Positions 40,526 to 48,161 of a DNA stretch of 64,000 nt are shown in pieces; the first letter of the stretch is position 1; each line of letters starts with the position of its first letter. Both the position numbers and the translations under genes were made by a program. Source of the stretch: Eikenella glucosivorans (GTDB lineage: Bacteria > Pseudomonadota > Gammaproteobacteria > Burkholderiales > Neisseriaceae); NCBI RefSeq assembly GCF_016025525.2, contig NZ_JACSGR010000003.1:124001-188000 (forward strand), given 5' to 3'. A model generated the notes under the pieces. That model had not been told where the DNA came from. It did no database searches and was given only the letters and a program-made list of their open reading frames with translations.

Positions 40526-41245
40526 ATGGGTCAGCAGGAAAAACTCGAAAACAAAATGGCGATTTGCCAAGCAATGGACGGCCAGCCGCCGCTACGGATT
40601 GAGCGGCTCGCCCAGTTGAGCGGCGTATCCGGCCGGGACTTGACCGATGCGCTGGTTGAACTGGAAGGGGTCGGTGCCGTTGTCTCCACCCCCAAAGGCG
40701 GCAAGATGGTTTACAGCCTGGCATCTGCCAAGCCAGTGTCGGACAAAAAACCTACCGGGAAAAATGAAAAAGAGATGCGCGAAAACGTGCTGCGCTACTT
40801 TAAAGGCCGCCCGGGGCAGGATGTAAGCACCCGCAGCATCAATGCAATGCTCGGCAGTTATCAGGCAGGCACCAGTGTATTGAACAAACTGAAAGAAGAC
40901 GGCCTGATTGAGCGCTCCGGACACGGGATATGGCGGCTGGTTGGCGGGCTACCTGAAAATCAGGACGGCGGGCAATCTGTGACACCTCAAACGGTTGTAT
41001 TGGCTGAAATGGCCACTGAGCCTGCCGTACAGCCGCAGCCGAAAGAAGACGATACCGTAGTTTTAACCGCAGCCAATGCCGACGAGAAGCCCAGCGACGA
41101 GCACGACATCAAAATCGGCGGCTTTAGCGACGGTAGTTTCAGCATCGACAAGGGCAACGGCCTATGGAAGATGCAGTTGAGCCGCGGGCAAATGCTGAAA
41201 GTGGTGGGGTTTGTGGAAAAGTTTATCGCGATGGAAGGGGTGTGA
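40526..41245 (+). CDS. Phage early protein with tandem winged-helix-like segments
   Basis: 239 residues. Two HTH-like parts: IERLAQLSGVSGRDLTDALVELEGVGAV and VSTRSINAMLGSYQAGTSVLNKLKEDGLIERS. An acidic C-terminal part follows. A DUS-like word is translated as GGLPENQDGG at the domain border. Probably a regulator or replication accessory; family unknown. GAGATAAGC precedes ATG. Confidence 0.65.
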   Translation: MGQQEKLENKMAICQAMDGQPPLRIERLAQLSGVSGRDLTDALVELEGVGAVVSTPKGGKMVYSLASAKPVSDKKPTGKNEKEMRENVLRYFKGRPGQDVSTRSINAMLGSYQAGTSVLNKLKEDGLIERSGHGIWRLVGGLPENQDGGQSVTPQTVVLAEMATEPAVQPQPKEDDTVVLTAANADEKPSDEHDIKIGGFSDGSFSIDKGNGLWKMQLSRGQMLKVVGFVEKFIAMEGV

Positions 41246-41246
41246 A

Positions 41247-41777
41247 ATGAAGGAACGTCCGATTTTATTTAGCGGCCCGATGGTGCGGGCGATTTTGGCC
41301 GGCCGCAAAACGCAGACCCGGCGCATCGTTAAGCCACAGTCTGCCGTGCTGACCGACCAAATGGCACGCGGTTTCGGAGTACGCCCGCCCGCCGTTGAAA
41401 ACGCCGCCGTCATCCCTTGCCCTTACGGCCAAGCAGGCGACCGCTTGTGGGTACGTGAAACATGGGCGCTGCACCCGGAAACAGGCAGCCTGCTCTACAA
41501 GGCCGATGATGCCGCACCAAACAACATCAAATGGAAGCCATCCATCCACCTGCCACGCAAACATAGTCGCATCCTGCTTGAGGTGGTCGACACCGGGGTG
41601 GAGCGCCTGAAATCCATCAGCCGGGAGGATGCGCAGGCGGAGGGTACAGATAACAACCCGGGGACGAATTGCCCCATCGACAAATTTTTCAACTACTGGT
41701 GCTACCTGAACGGCTTTGATTCTTGGGATGCAAACCCGTGGGTTTGGGTGGTTAAGTTTAAGAAATTAGAGGTTTGA
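41247..41777 (+). CDS. ASCH-domain protein
   Basis: 176 residues. The ASCH signature MKERPILFSGPMVRAILAGRKTQTRR is followed by GDRLWVRETWAL, as in phage ASCH proteins. RNA-binding or a base-hydrolase function has been proposed for the family. ATG overlaps nothing; the preceding stop ends 2 bp earlier. Confidence 0.8.
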   Translation: MKERPILFSGPMVRAILAGRKTQTRRIVKPQSAVLTDQMARGFGVRPPAVENAAVIPCPYGQAGDRLWVRETWALHPETGSLLYKADDAAPNNIKWKPSIHLPRKHSRILLEVVDTGVERLKSISREDAQAEGTDNNPGTNCPIDKFFNYWCYLNGFDSWDANPWVWVVKFKKLEV

Positions 41778-41778
41778 A

Positions 41779-42462
41779 ATGGACAAGCAAAAAGTATTGG
41801 AAAAAATCAAGAAATGCCTGGCACTGGGCGAATCGGCCAACGAACACGAGGCGGCGCAGGCCATCCGGCAGGCACAGATACTCATGAAAAAGTACGGCAT
41901 CAGCGAAATGGAAGTGGAGCTGTCTGCCGTAACCGAAAAAGGCGTACCGGTCGCTGCAACACTGCCGACTTGGCATCAGATATTGATTTCCCAGTGTGCC
42001 AAGGCGTTCGGGGTGAAAAGTTACCAGCACACGCAGTGGGGTTTGGCCGAAGCACGGTTTTTCGGCATCGGCATCAAGCCGGAGCTGGCCGCCTACGCTT
42101 ACGAGGTATTGCTACGCCAACTGAAAAAAGAGCGGCGCGAATACATCAAAAACGAGCTTAAAGCGGTACGCCTGTCGCGTAACAAGACTGCCCGCGCCGA
42201 CCAATTTTGCACGGGTTGGGTATATGCCGTTGCGCAGAAGGTCAAAGAGTTTGCCACCGAGCCGGAAGAAAAAGACATGCTCGAACGCTACCAAAAACAG
42301 TTCGGCGAAATGGGGCAGGCCAAAAAACGTGACGTGCACGGTGGCTCGAAAGCCAGCAGAGAGCAGGATTTGGCTGCCGGAGTAAGAAAAGGCCGCGAGG
42401 CGCAGCTGTACCACGCGATGGACGGCGGCGAAGAGCGGAAGCAGTTAGGTTTAAACGGATAA
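41779..42462 (+). CDS. DUF2786-domain protein
   Basis: 227 residues. The N-terminal DUF2786 block is clear (VLEKIKKCLALGESANEHEAA, QAQILMKKYGIS). A second region, GLAEARFFGIGIKPELAAYAYEVL, matches the DUF7168-like C-terminal domain that accompanies it in phage proteins. Function unknown, common in Mu-like prophages. Confidence 0.82.
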   Translation: MDKQKVLEKIKKCLALGESANEHEAAQAIRQAQILMKKYGISEMEVELSAVTEKGVPVAATLPTWHQILISQCAKAFGVKSYQHTQWGLAEARFFGIGIKPELAAYAYEVLLRQLKKERREYIKNELKAVRLSRNKTARADQFCTGWVYAVAQKVKEFATEPEEKDMLERYQKQFGEMGQAKKRDVHGGSKASREQDLAAGVRKGREAQLYHAMDGGEERKQLGLNG

Positions 42463-42473
42463 AGGAGCAAGAA

Positions 42474-42800
42474 ATGGCAAGGAAATTTAACGTGGGTGAC
42501 ATCGTGCGATTTAAACCCACTGGGCAGATTGGGGTGGTCGACAAGATAGATGACCGATTGATGCAGGTCGATTTTTTCGCAGAGGGCGAATATGGATATA
42601 GCCCACCATCCTTTGAGGATTGTTACGAGCTGCTCCGTGCCGCAGTACCCAACCCTGACAGCGCCCGGCTGGATTGGATGATTTTACGCGACTACCCGGA
42701 CGACATGGGCACCGAAGACAGGGTGTTTGCCCTGCAAGCCGAGCGCGACAACATCGATACCTTTTTGCGGCTGGATGCCGAACAGGGAGCGGCAGCATGA
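42474..42800 (+). CDS. Hypothetical phage protein
   Basis: 108 residues. The first part KFNVGDIVRFKPTGQIGVVDKI is an SH3-like or KOW-like barrel; the rest is acidic. AAAGGAGCAAGAA before ATG is a strong ribosome site. It overlaps the next gene by ATGA. Confidence 0.65.
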   Translation: MARKFNVGDIVRFKPTGQIGVVDKIDDRLMQVDFFAEGEYGYSPPSFEDCYELLRAAVPNPDSARLDWMILRDYPDDMGTEDRVFALQAERDNIDTFLRLDAEQGAAA

Positions 42801-43282
42801 AAACCCGTTGCCCGTGCTGCGGCGCGGAAAACTCCCTCGATGGGCTGATTGCCCACGAGCAGGCGCGGCAGAGCTTGTGGACGCTGGCCAATATCGGCGG
42901 GCCGATGACCCAAGGGCTGGTGCAGTACCTCGGCCTGTTCCGCCCGAGCAAATCCTCGCTCTCTCAAGCTCGCATGTACTCGCTGATGTCCGAGTTGATA
43001 CCCGACATCCGGGCTGGCGAAATCCGCCGCAACGGCCAAGTCCATCCCGCCCCGGTGGCTGCCTGGACATACGCCTTTAATGAGGTGCTGACTGCCCGCG
43101 ACAGCGGCCGCCTAAAAACACCGCTCAAATCGCATGGGTATCTGTACGAGATTATCGCTGGTTGGGTAGGCAATACACCTGTCGAGGCTGTCCCTGCTGT
43201 ACCAGCCCAGCCAGCCCAACAACAGGCCGCACCCAGCAGCACTCTTCAGGCAGCGGCGGCCGGCGAAAAGTTTAAGCGGTAA
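42797..43282 (+). CDS. Hypothetical phage protein with an N-terminal zinc-binding motif
   Basis: 161 residues. MKTRCPCCGAENS has CxC/CxxC Cys residues typical of a small zinc site. The middle RPSKSSLSQARMYSLMSELIPDI looks like a DNA-binding helix pair. The C-terminus is a flexible Ala/Pro/Gln tail. The next gene begins 5 bp later. Possibly a replication accessory protein. Confidence 0.65.
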   Translation: MKTRCPCCGAENSLDGLIAHEQARQSLWTLANIGGPMTQGLVQYLGLFRPSKSSLSQARMYSLMSELIPDIRAGEIRRNGQVHPAPVAAWTYAFNEVLTARDSGRLKTPLKSHGYLYEIIAGWVGNTPVEAVPAVPAQPAQQQAAPSSTLQAAAAGEKFKR

Positions 43283-43287
43283 TCCAA

Positions 43288-43689
43288 ATGATGACCAGAG
43301 AAGTAAACAATGCCTTGGTGTCCGGCCTGCAGCACATGTTTGCGATGCGATTGCCGGGGCATCCGCCGCTCGATGCCGCCGACGGGACATATCAGGCATG
43401 GATTGCAGCCTTTAACTCATTGCCGATTGCCTGGGATGACCGGCGCGACCCGCAGCGAATCGAGCAGGCATTCGGCACCCTGTGGGCAAACATAGACCGC
43501 TGGCCGACCCCGAAAATGTTGATTGCCTGTATCCCGCCCGTGCCACCCCCGCCGCAGCTGGAAGCCCCTAAGAAGGTGTGGACGGAAGAGGAAATAGCCA
43601 AAAACAAAAAGCGTGTGGCCGCCGCGCTTGCCATGCTGGCCGACAAGATGATTGAACAAAACCAGTTTTTTGACGAAGAAAGGAAGTAA
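43288..43689 (+). CDS. Hypothetical phage early protein
   Basis: 133 residues. VSGLQHMFAMRLPGHPPLDAA and AWIAAFNSLPIAWDDRRDPQRIEQAF are reminiscent of helicase-loader-type phage proteins, with a charged C-terminal helix (KNKKRVAAALAMLADKMIEQ). This resemblance is weak. It ends 2 bp before gam. Confidence 0.55.
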   Translation: MMTREVNNALVSGLQHMFAMRLPGHPPLDAADGTYQAWIAAFNSLPIAWDDRRDPQRIEQAFGTLWANIDRWPTPKMLIACIPPVPPPPQLEAPKKVWTEEEIAKNKKRVAAALAMLADKMIEQNQFFDEERK

Positions 43690-43691
43690 AA

Positions 43692-44231
43692 ATGGCAGTA
43701 AAAACCAAAAAAACCCGACTGAAACAAGCCGCCCAAGTGGCTGCACAGAGCAAAGACGACGTGGTGGCCTACATCCGCGAAATCGGCGACCTCACCCGCG
43801 ACCGCGAACGCCTTGCCGCCGCTATGAACGACGGCATTGCCGAATTGCAGGAAAAGTACGCCAACGATGCCGCCCCGCTCAACGAGCGCATCGAAGCCCT
43901 GCAAGACAGCGTGCAGCTGTGGTGTGAGGCTAACCGGCTGTCCATTACTGACGGCGGCAAGGTTAAGTTTGCCGACTTTGTAACCGGCACCGTGAAATGG
44001 CGTGTGAACCCGCCCAAAGTGAGCGTGTCCGGCGTGGATGCCGTTATCGCCCTGCTGGAAGCCGACCCCGACCGCTCACGCTTTTTGCGCGTGAAACGCG
44101 AGGTAAACAAAGAGGCCATCCTCAACGAACAGGAGCTGTTTGCTGATGGTCAGGTGCCTGGAATCAAACTGGTGCTAGGCAAAGAGTTTTTTGTCATCGA
44201 ACCGCACGATCAAGTGCTGGAGGGGGTGTGA
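43692..44231 (+). CDS. gam: Gam-like host-nuclease inhibitor
   Basis: 179 residues. The coiled-coil (RDRERLAAAMNDGIAELQEKYANDAAPLNERIEALQ) and the beta part KFADFVTGTVKWRVNPPKVSV match Mu Gam, a Ku-like dimer that binds DNA ends and protects linear phage DNA from RecBCD and exonucleases. AAAGGAAGTAAAA precedes ATG. Confidence 0.93.
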   Translation: MAVKTKKTRLKQAAQVAAQSKDDVVAYIREIGDLTRDRERLAAAMNDGIAELQEKYANDAAPLNERIEALQDSVQLWCEANRLSITDGGKVKFADFVTGTVKWRVNPPKVSVSGVDAVIALLEADPDRSRFLRVKREVNKEAILNEQELFADGQVPGIKLVLGKEFFVIEPHDQVLEGV

Positions 44232-44232
44232 G

Positions 44233-44454
44233 ATGGATGACCGCGCAGACCGCCTAGAAAGCCTGTTAGTGGCATGGAAGGAAGCGGCAGAATCCGCCAA
44301 CACACTTAGAGTCCTCAATGCTTGTCAAGAAAGATTACTGGAAGCGCGGCGACAGCTTGAGTTAGCTGGCGAATACTACCGAAAAGGCCGCTTGTTGTTT
44401 ATCGGTTCGGCTGCGTGGTTTGCAATCAGTGCCGCAATTTGGTTTGTCATGTAG
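44233..44454 (+). CDS. Small membrane-anchored protein
   Basis: 73 residues. Helical N-terminal part (RLESLLVAWKEAAESANTL) and a single C-terminal membrane segment (LLFIGSAAWFAISAAIWFV). Starts 1 bp after gam stop. Function unknown. Confidence 0.6.
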   Translation: MDDRADRLESLLVAWKEAAESANTLRVLNACQERLLEARRQLELAGEYYRKGRLLFIGSAAWFAISAAIWFVM

Positions 44455-44466
44455 GAGTTTGAAAAA

Positions 44467-44781
44467 ATGAAGAAATATCTATTGGTAGAAATGCCAGATT
44501 TTTCGGTTTGGCGCGTGCCCACCCAAATCATTGCCGATGCCCGAACCGATTATTACGCCGAGCGCTGCGGCGAAGACCGCGAGAAGGTCAAAGCTGAAAC
44601 CGAGCGGCTGTTTACCACGCATGAATTTGAAATCGAAGACTGGGCAGCCAACAACATGGATTGGGACGAAGTGAAAGCCCATGCCGTACAGGTCAAAGCC
44701 GGAGAGGTGGATTACCAAGAAGGCTGGGTAAACGGCAACAAATGTGTAACCGACAATGAGGAGCAAAAAGATGTGGTTTAA
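44467..44781 (+). CDS. Hypothetical phage protein
   Basis: 104 residues, acidic. MKKYLLVEMPDFSVWRVPTQIIADARTDYYAE and a C-terminal YQEGWVNGNKCVTD. No recognised domain. It overlaps the start of the RdgC-like gene by 11 bp, so the two are coupled. Confidence 0.6.
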   Translation: MKKYLLVEMPDFSVWRVPTQIIADARTDYYAERCGEDREKVKAETERLFTTHEFEIEDWAANNMDWDEVKAHAVQVKAGEVDYQEGWVNGNKCVTDNEEQKDVV

Positions 44782-45655
44782 GCAATGCCAAGCCTACAGG
44801 CTACCTGAAACCCCGGATGCGGCCGTTTTAGCCGCCGCATTGGACGAACACCGCTTTGTGCCACCCTGCGGGCTGGATTGGTTTACCGACGGTTTTGCCG
44901 TGCCGCAGCCGTTTGGCGACGAGCTGGTATTTGCCGCAGACAAAACGCTCGGCATCTCCCTGAAACGTGAAGAACGGGTGCTGCCGGGTGCGGTCATCAA
45001 AACTGCTCTCGATGGAAAAATTGCCAAAATCGAAGCGGAGGAAGCACGCAACGTTGGCCGCAAGGAAAGGCAGGAGCTGAAAGAGCAGATTATTGACGAG
45101 CTGCTGCCGCGGGCCTTTACCCGCGCCAGCCGCACTGATGCAGTCTTGGTTGGCGGCTACTTGCTGATTAACCAGACCGGCAACAAAGCCGAAAACCTGT
45201 TGGGCCATCTGCGTGAAGCCTTGGGCGGGCTGCGGGCACAGCCCACCGTTACCCGCCGCTCCGTATCCGAGCTGATGACCCAATGGCTGCTGCGCGGCGA
45301 GGCCGACGGGCAGTTTGAGCTGGACGACTACGTAGCCTTGGTGGGCGCGGGCGATATGGGCGCGGAAATACGCATCAAGCGCGAAGACGTAACCGCCGAA
45401 GAAGTGGTGCAGCATGTGAAATGCGGCAAACGTGTGGTCGAACTTGGCTTGGTATGGCGCGAGAGCGTGGTGCTGGTGCTGACGCAGGATTTGACCTTTA
45501 AGCGTATCGGCTACCTAGACCATTTGCGGGAAGATACCCAAAGCCAAGGCGACAGTAGCGCCGATGTGGTGGCCGCATCGCAAATCATCATGGCTCACGC
45601 GCTGACCAGTATGCTGGACGAGCTGATTATTATGCTTGGCGGCTTGCAGGATTAG
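44771..45655 (+). CDS. rdgC: Recombination-associated protein RdgC homologue
   Basis: 294 residues, as in host RdgC. It starts MWFKQCQAYRLPE, close to the family start; FVPPCGLDWF and GCPLD-like LPRAFTRASRTDAVL follow, and the C-terminus has LTSMLDELIIMLGG. RdgC forms a ring around DNA and limits RecA. In Neisseria it takes part in pilin variation. Here it lies in a phage early operon between Gam and HU. Its second dozen codons contain an exact AG-eikDUS (44798-44809). Confidence 0.88.
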   Translation: MWFKQCQAYRLPETPDAAVLAAALDEHRFVPPCGLDWFTDGFAVPQPFGDELVFAADKTLGISLKREERVLPGAVIKTALDGKIAKIEAEEARNVGRKERQELKEQIIDELLPRAFTRASRTDAVLVGGYLLINQTGNKAENLLGHLREALGGLRAQPTVTRRSVSELMTQWLLRGEADGQFELDDYVALVGAGDMGAEIRIKREDVTAEEVVQHVKCGKRVVELGLVWRESVVLVLTQDLTFKRIGYLDHLREDTQSQGDSSADVVAASQIIMAHALTSMLDELIIMLGGLQD

Positions 45656-45716
45656 GCTGCCTGAAAAATCGAACCCGCGCGGCACGGTTTGCCGCTTTTA
45701 AACAGGAGTTAAACCC

Positions 45717-45857
45717 ATGTTAGATGAAGCAGAAAAAGTGTTGGTTGCCGACTTTATCAGCGAAAACTGGCAATTGTTTGTAGATAGGGCTGCCGAATCA
45801 GGCTATAGTGAAGCGGAAGCCGAATATATCTACGCCAAACTTGAACGAGGAGTGTAA
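45717..45857 (+). CDS. Small acidic phage protein
   Basis: 46 residues, MLDEAEKVLVADFISENWQL to KLERGV, acidic and helical. ACAGGAGTTAAACCC gives a good ribosome site. It ends 3 bp before the HU gene. Family unknown. Confidence 0.6.
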   Translation: MLDEAEKVLVADFISENWQLFVDRAAESGYSEAEAEYIYAKLERGV

Positions 45858-45860
45858 ACC

Positions 45861-46133
45861 ATGAATAAACAGGATTTAATCAAAGACATCGCCGAGCGTG
45901 GCGAATTTACCAAGGCCGATGCTGATGCCGCCCTGAAGGCGGTGCAGGGTGCCATCGCCGCCGCATTGACCCGCGGCGATAAAATCACCCTGCCGGGGTT
46001 CGGCACGTTTAAGGTGGTGGAGACCGCTGCCCGCACTGGTCGCAATCCGCAGACCGGCGAGCCGGTGGAAATCCCGGCTAAGCGCAAAATCAAGTTTAAT
46101 CCGACCCAAGCGCTTAAGGACTTGGTGCAATAA
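45861..46133 (+). CDS. HU-family DNA-binding protein
   Basis: 90 residues. MNKQDLIKDIAERGEFTKADADAALKAV, GDKITLPGFGTFKV and the arm RTGRNPQTGEPVEIPAKRKIKF are the complete HU fold with intact DNA-bending arm. Phage-encoded; would assist transpososome assembly, which in Mu needs host HU. Followed by a terminator. Confidence 0.95.
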   Translation: MNKQDLIKDIAERGEFTKADADAALKAVQGAIAAALTRGDKITLPGFGTFKVVETAARTGRNPQTGEPVEIPAKRKIKFNPTQALKDLVQ

Positions 46134-46148
46134 GGGACAGCAAGACAA

Positions 46149-46183
46149 AACAGGCTACCTGAGAAAGGCAGCCTGTTTTTTTG
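46149..46183 (+). terminator. Terminator of the early operon
   Basis: AACAGGCTacctgagaaaggcAGCCTGTT is followed by eight T. The left arm is a DUS variant (AGGCTACCTGAG), so a host-like uptake word is used as phage terminator. Confidence 0.8.
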
Positions 46184-46184
46184 C

Positions 46185-46231
46185 GCACTGAACTGTATCT
46201 CAATCCATGTCATGAAGCAGTTCAGTATACT
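46185..46231 (+). promoter_or_regulatory. Mor-type promoter P3 (weakest member)
   Basis: GCACTGAA at 46185-46192 lies exactly 41 bp upstream of a -10 TATACT at 46226-46231, the same offset as at 48066, 56947 and 61546. The central GCCRCCC block is absent. It also contains the inverted repeat ACTGAACTG/CAGTTCAGT. Confidence 0.5.
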
Positions 46232-46258
46232 GGCAACATGTTTTATTGGGAGTGTTTT

Positions 46259-46459
46259 ATGAACTGGTTATTGTTTTTTCAGGTGCTTATCCCTATAAGT
46301 CAGTTGGTATTAACCTGCGTTTTGACGAGAGAAATTAACAGGGTGCGTCGTTTAGGGAACGACTTAGTGGAGATGTTCAACAACAAATCCGTTGTGGTAA
46401 CAACATTCTCCACCGAAAGCGAAAAACGCTCCGGCTCTGACTGGAAGCCGACGGTTTGA
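46259..46459 (+). CDS. Small membrane protein downstream of promoter P3
   Basis: 66 residues. One membrane segment, MNWLLFFQVLIPISQLVLTC, then a basic part (REINRVRRL) and a polar tail. GGGAG lies 6 nt before ATG, and promoter P3 ends 28 bp upstream. Lower GC than neighbours. It overlaps the minus-strand gene 46300-46749, so the two would be mutually antisense. Confidence 0.5.
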   Translation: MNWLLFFQVLIPISQLVLTCVLTREINRVRRLGNDLVEMFNNKSVVVTTFSTESEKRSGSDWKPTV

Positions 46460-46749
46460 GCAGGTATCATCCAGTCCAACTGAAGTGATGTTGCATCCCT
46501 TTTTGACAGGCTAACGTCTGCACCAGTTATTACCGGATTGCCATCGGAGATTAGCTTGATACTATTTACTGTGTAACTGTTGTATCTGAGCGATCCGAAC
46601 CATATCCGAACGAGATACGTCCCAATGTCGTCTATTGGATTTACAGTCCAATAAATGGGCGGTTGCCGTGAATGCCACCAGTCATACAACATTAAAATGG
46701 CGGTAATCGCCGTAGAAATGCCGGCTAGGGCAGTAAAAAAGAGCATCAT
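46300..46749 (-). CDS. Membrane protein on the opposite strand, possible lysogenic accessory gene (moron)
   Basis: 149 residues. One N-terminal membrane segment (MMLFFTALAGISTAITAILMLYDWW) and a soluble beta-rich domain (YWTVNPIDDIGTYLVRIWFG, SYTVNSIKLISDG). It has lower GC than the phage and stands against the direction of lytic genes, between two plus-strand terminators, as expected for a moron such as a superinfection-exclusion factor. No clear ribosome site. Family unknown. Confidence 0.6.
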   Translation of the reverse strand: MMLFFTALAGISTAITAILMLYDWWHSRQPPIYWTVNPIDDIGTYLVRIWFGSLRYNSYTVNSIKLISDGNPVITGADVSLSKRDATSLQLDWMIPAQTVGFQSEPERFSLSVENVVTTTDLLLNISTKSFPKRRTLLISLVKTQVNTN

Positions 46750-46795
46750 GACGATAAGGTAAGGGTTAAAAAACCTGAATTTTATGGAGCTGCTA

Positions 46796-47002
46796 ATGAT
46801 TTCACAAGCACGCCTCGCCGCCGACTACGCCGCCTTTGCCGAACAACATGGCAGGGAGCCGACCCTGCTCAAATGCAGCCAGGCTGCCTACATTGGCACC
46901 GTACTGCCCGAGTGCCACACCGATTTTGAGACCGGTGCGGACATTCGCTATCAAAACGCCGTGGTCGTGGTGGCCGATGTGGACGGCTGGATTTTCGAGT
47001 AA
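46796..47002 (+). CDS. Hypothetical phage protein
   Basis: 68 residues. It starts MISQARLAADYAAFAEQHGR and ends VVVVADVDGWIFE. GGAG lies 7 nt before this ATG, preferred over an in-frame ATG four codons earlier. Followed directly by a strong terminator. Function unknown. Confidence 0.6.
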   Translation: MISQARLAADYAAFAEQHGREPTLLKCSQAAYIGTVLPECHTDFETGADIRYQNAVVVVADVDGWIFE

Positions 47003-47022
47003 ATACGGGCTTCCCCGATAAC

Positions 47023-47048
47023 CCCCTGCACAGTTGCAGGGGTTTTTT
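47023..47048 (+). terminator. Rho-independent terminator
   Basis: CCCCTGCA-CAGT-TGCAGGGG followed by six T; the best formed terminator in the window. Confidence 0.9.
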
Positions 47049-47116
47049 GTTGTTTTTGTTGCTCATCTTACTGATTTGTGTATCTTACTGACATTAAGTG
47101 TTGAAGGAGTGCAGAA

Positions 47117-47533
47117 ATGGCAGAAGACACCCGCAGAAGGCTGATTGCCAAAATCCATATTATGCAGGCCGAGCAGGGCTTGGACGATACCGCCTACCGC
47201 ATGATGCTGGAGCGCATCACCGGCAAGCGCTCGTGCGCCAAGATGTCGCTGCAGGAGCTGGCTAAGGTGGCCGACGAGATGCAGCGCAAAGCTCGCAGCA
47301 CCTCCCGTGCCGGGCGCTACCCGCACCGCCGCAGCTCTGCTGATCCGATGATGCGCAAAATCGGCGCATTGCTCGCCGAGCTGGACAAGTCTTGGAACTA
47401 CGCTCACGGCATGGCCAAGCGCATGTTTGGGGTGGATCAGGTGCAGTGGCTGACCAACGACCACATGCGCCGCCTGGTGGCCGCCCTGCAAATCTATGCC
47501 GACAAACGCAAAGCGGAAAGGAGGAGCGCATGA
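47117..47533 (+). CDS. gemA: GemA/gp16-family regulatory protein
   Basis: 138 residues (DUF1018). LIAKIHIMQAEQGLDDTAYRMMLERITGKRSCAKMS and MMRKIGALLAELDKSWNYAHGMAKRMFG are the family blocks of Mu gp16, which alters host gene expression and supercoiling. GAAGGAGTGCAGAA before ATG. Coupled to mor through ATGA. Confidence 0.9.
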   Translation: MAEDTRRRLIAKIHIMQAEQGLDDTAYRMMLERITGKRSCAKMSLQELAKVADEMQRKARSTSRAGRYPHRRSSADPMMRKIGALLAELDKSWNYAHGMAKRMFGVDQVQWLTNDHMRRLVAALQIYADKRKAERRSA

Positions 47534-48015
47534 GGCAGATTGAGTTTTCCGAGGATGATTTCAGAGACGTGCAGCACCTGATTCCCGAAGCGTTTTGGGC
47601 GGTGGTGCGGGTTGTGGGTGTCTCCAATGCTTGGGACTTGGTACGCCATTGGGGCGGCACCTTTTTCCCGGTCGGGCAAAACCGCCGCGGCGCGGGCAAG
47701 AAACTGCATGCCGTGCTGGTGGAAATCGTCGGTACCGAGGAATTGGCGCAGCAGTTGGAAACCATGTATCTGGCCGAGCGTGGTTTTTACGTGCCCAAGT
47801 GCGAAGATGCCTTCCGTGAGATGCGCGACCGCGCCATCCGCCGCGATTTCGACCGCCTGACCGGGCAGGAACTTTACCCGATGAAAGCCTATTTGGCGGT
47901 ACGCAACCTGGCCTTGGATTACGGCCTAACCGAGCGGCGTGTGTGGGAAATCATGAAAAACACCGATATCGCCCCGCCAAAATCCACCGCGCAAGCCAGC
48001 CTGTTTGCTGCCTGA
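47530..48015 (+). CDS. mor: Mor/C-family transcription activator
   Basis: 161 residues. Dimerisation helices in the first half, then the C-terminal HTH: VPKCEDAFREMRDRAIRRDFDRL and VRNLALDYGLTERRVWEIM. Mor activates Mu middle transcription and C late transcription. No second activator gene is seen in the window, so this one may drive the late promoters at 48066, 56947 and 61546 as well as P3. Confidence 0.92.
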   Translation: MRQIEFSEDDFRDVQHLIPEAFWAVVRVVGVSNAWDLVRHWGGTFFPVGQNRRGAGKKLHAVLVEIVGTEELAQQLETMYLAERGFYVPKCEDAFREMRDRAIRRDFDRLTGQELYPMKAYLAVRNLALDYGLTERRVWEIMKNTDIAPPKSTAQASLFAA

Positions 48016-48038
48016 TTGATTGACACGCGCCTGACTTT

Positions 48039-48064
48039 GCCCGCCTTACGGCGGGCTTTTTTTG
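48039..48064 (+). terminator. Terminator after mor
   Basis: GCCCGCC-TTAC-GGCGGGC followed by eight T. Immediately downstream, without gap, starts late promoter P1. Confidence 0.9.
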
Positions 48065-48065
48065 C

Positions 48066-48113
48066 GCACTGAAGCAGGGCAAGCCACCCCCGCCGACGCG
48101 CCAAAGCATACTG
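48066..48113 (+). promoter_or_regulatory. Mor-type late promoter P1 (lysis/terminase unit)
   Basis: GCACTGAA (48066-48073), GGCAAGCCACCCC (48078-48090) and -10 CATACT (48107-48112). Offsets 12 and 41 are identical in P2 at 56947. The -35 position is CCACCC, unlike sigma70, so an activator is required. The amidase gene starts 50 bp downstream. Confidence 0.75.
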
Positions 48114-48161
48114 TAGACCGCTAATAAATCTTTGCCGATTAACTGTTTGAGAAGGATAGAT

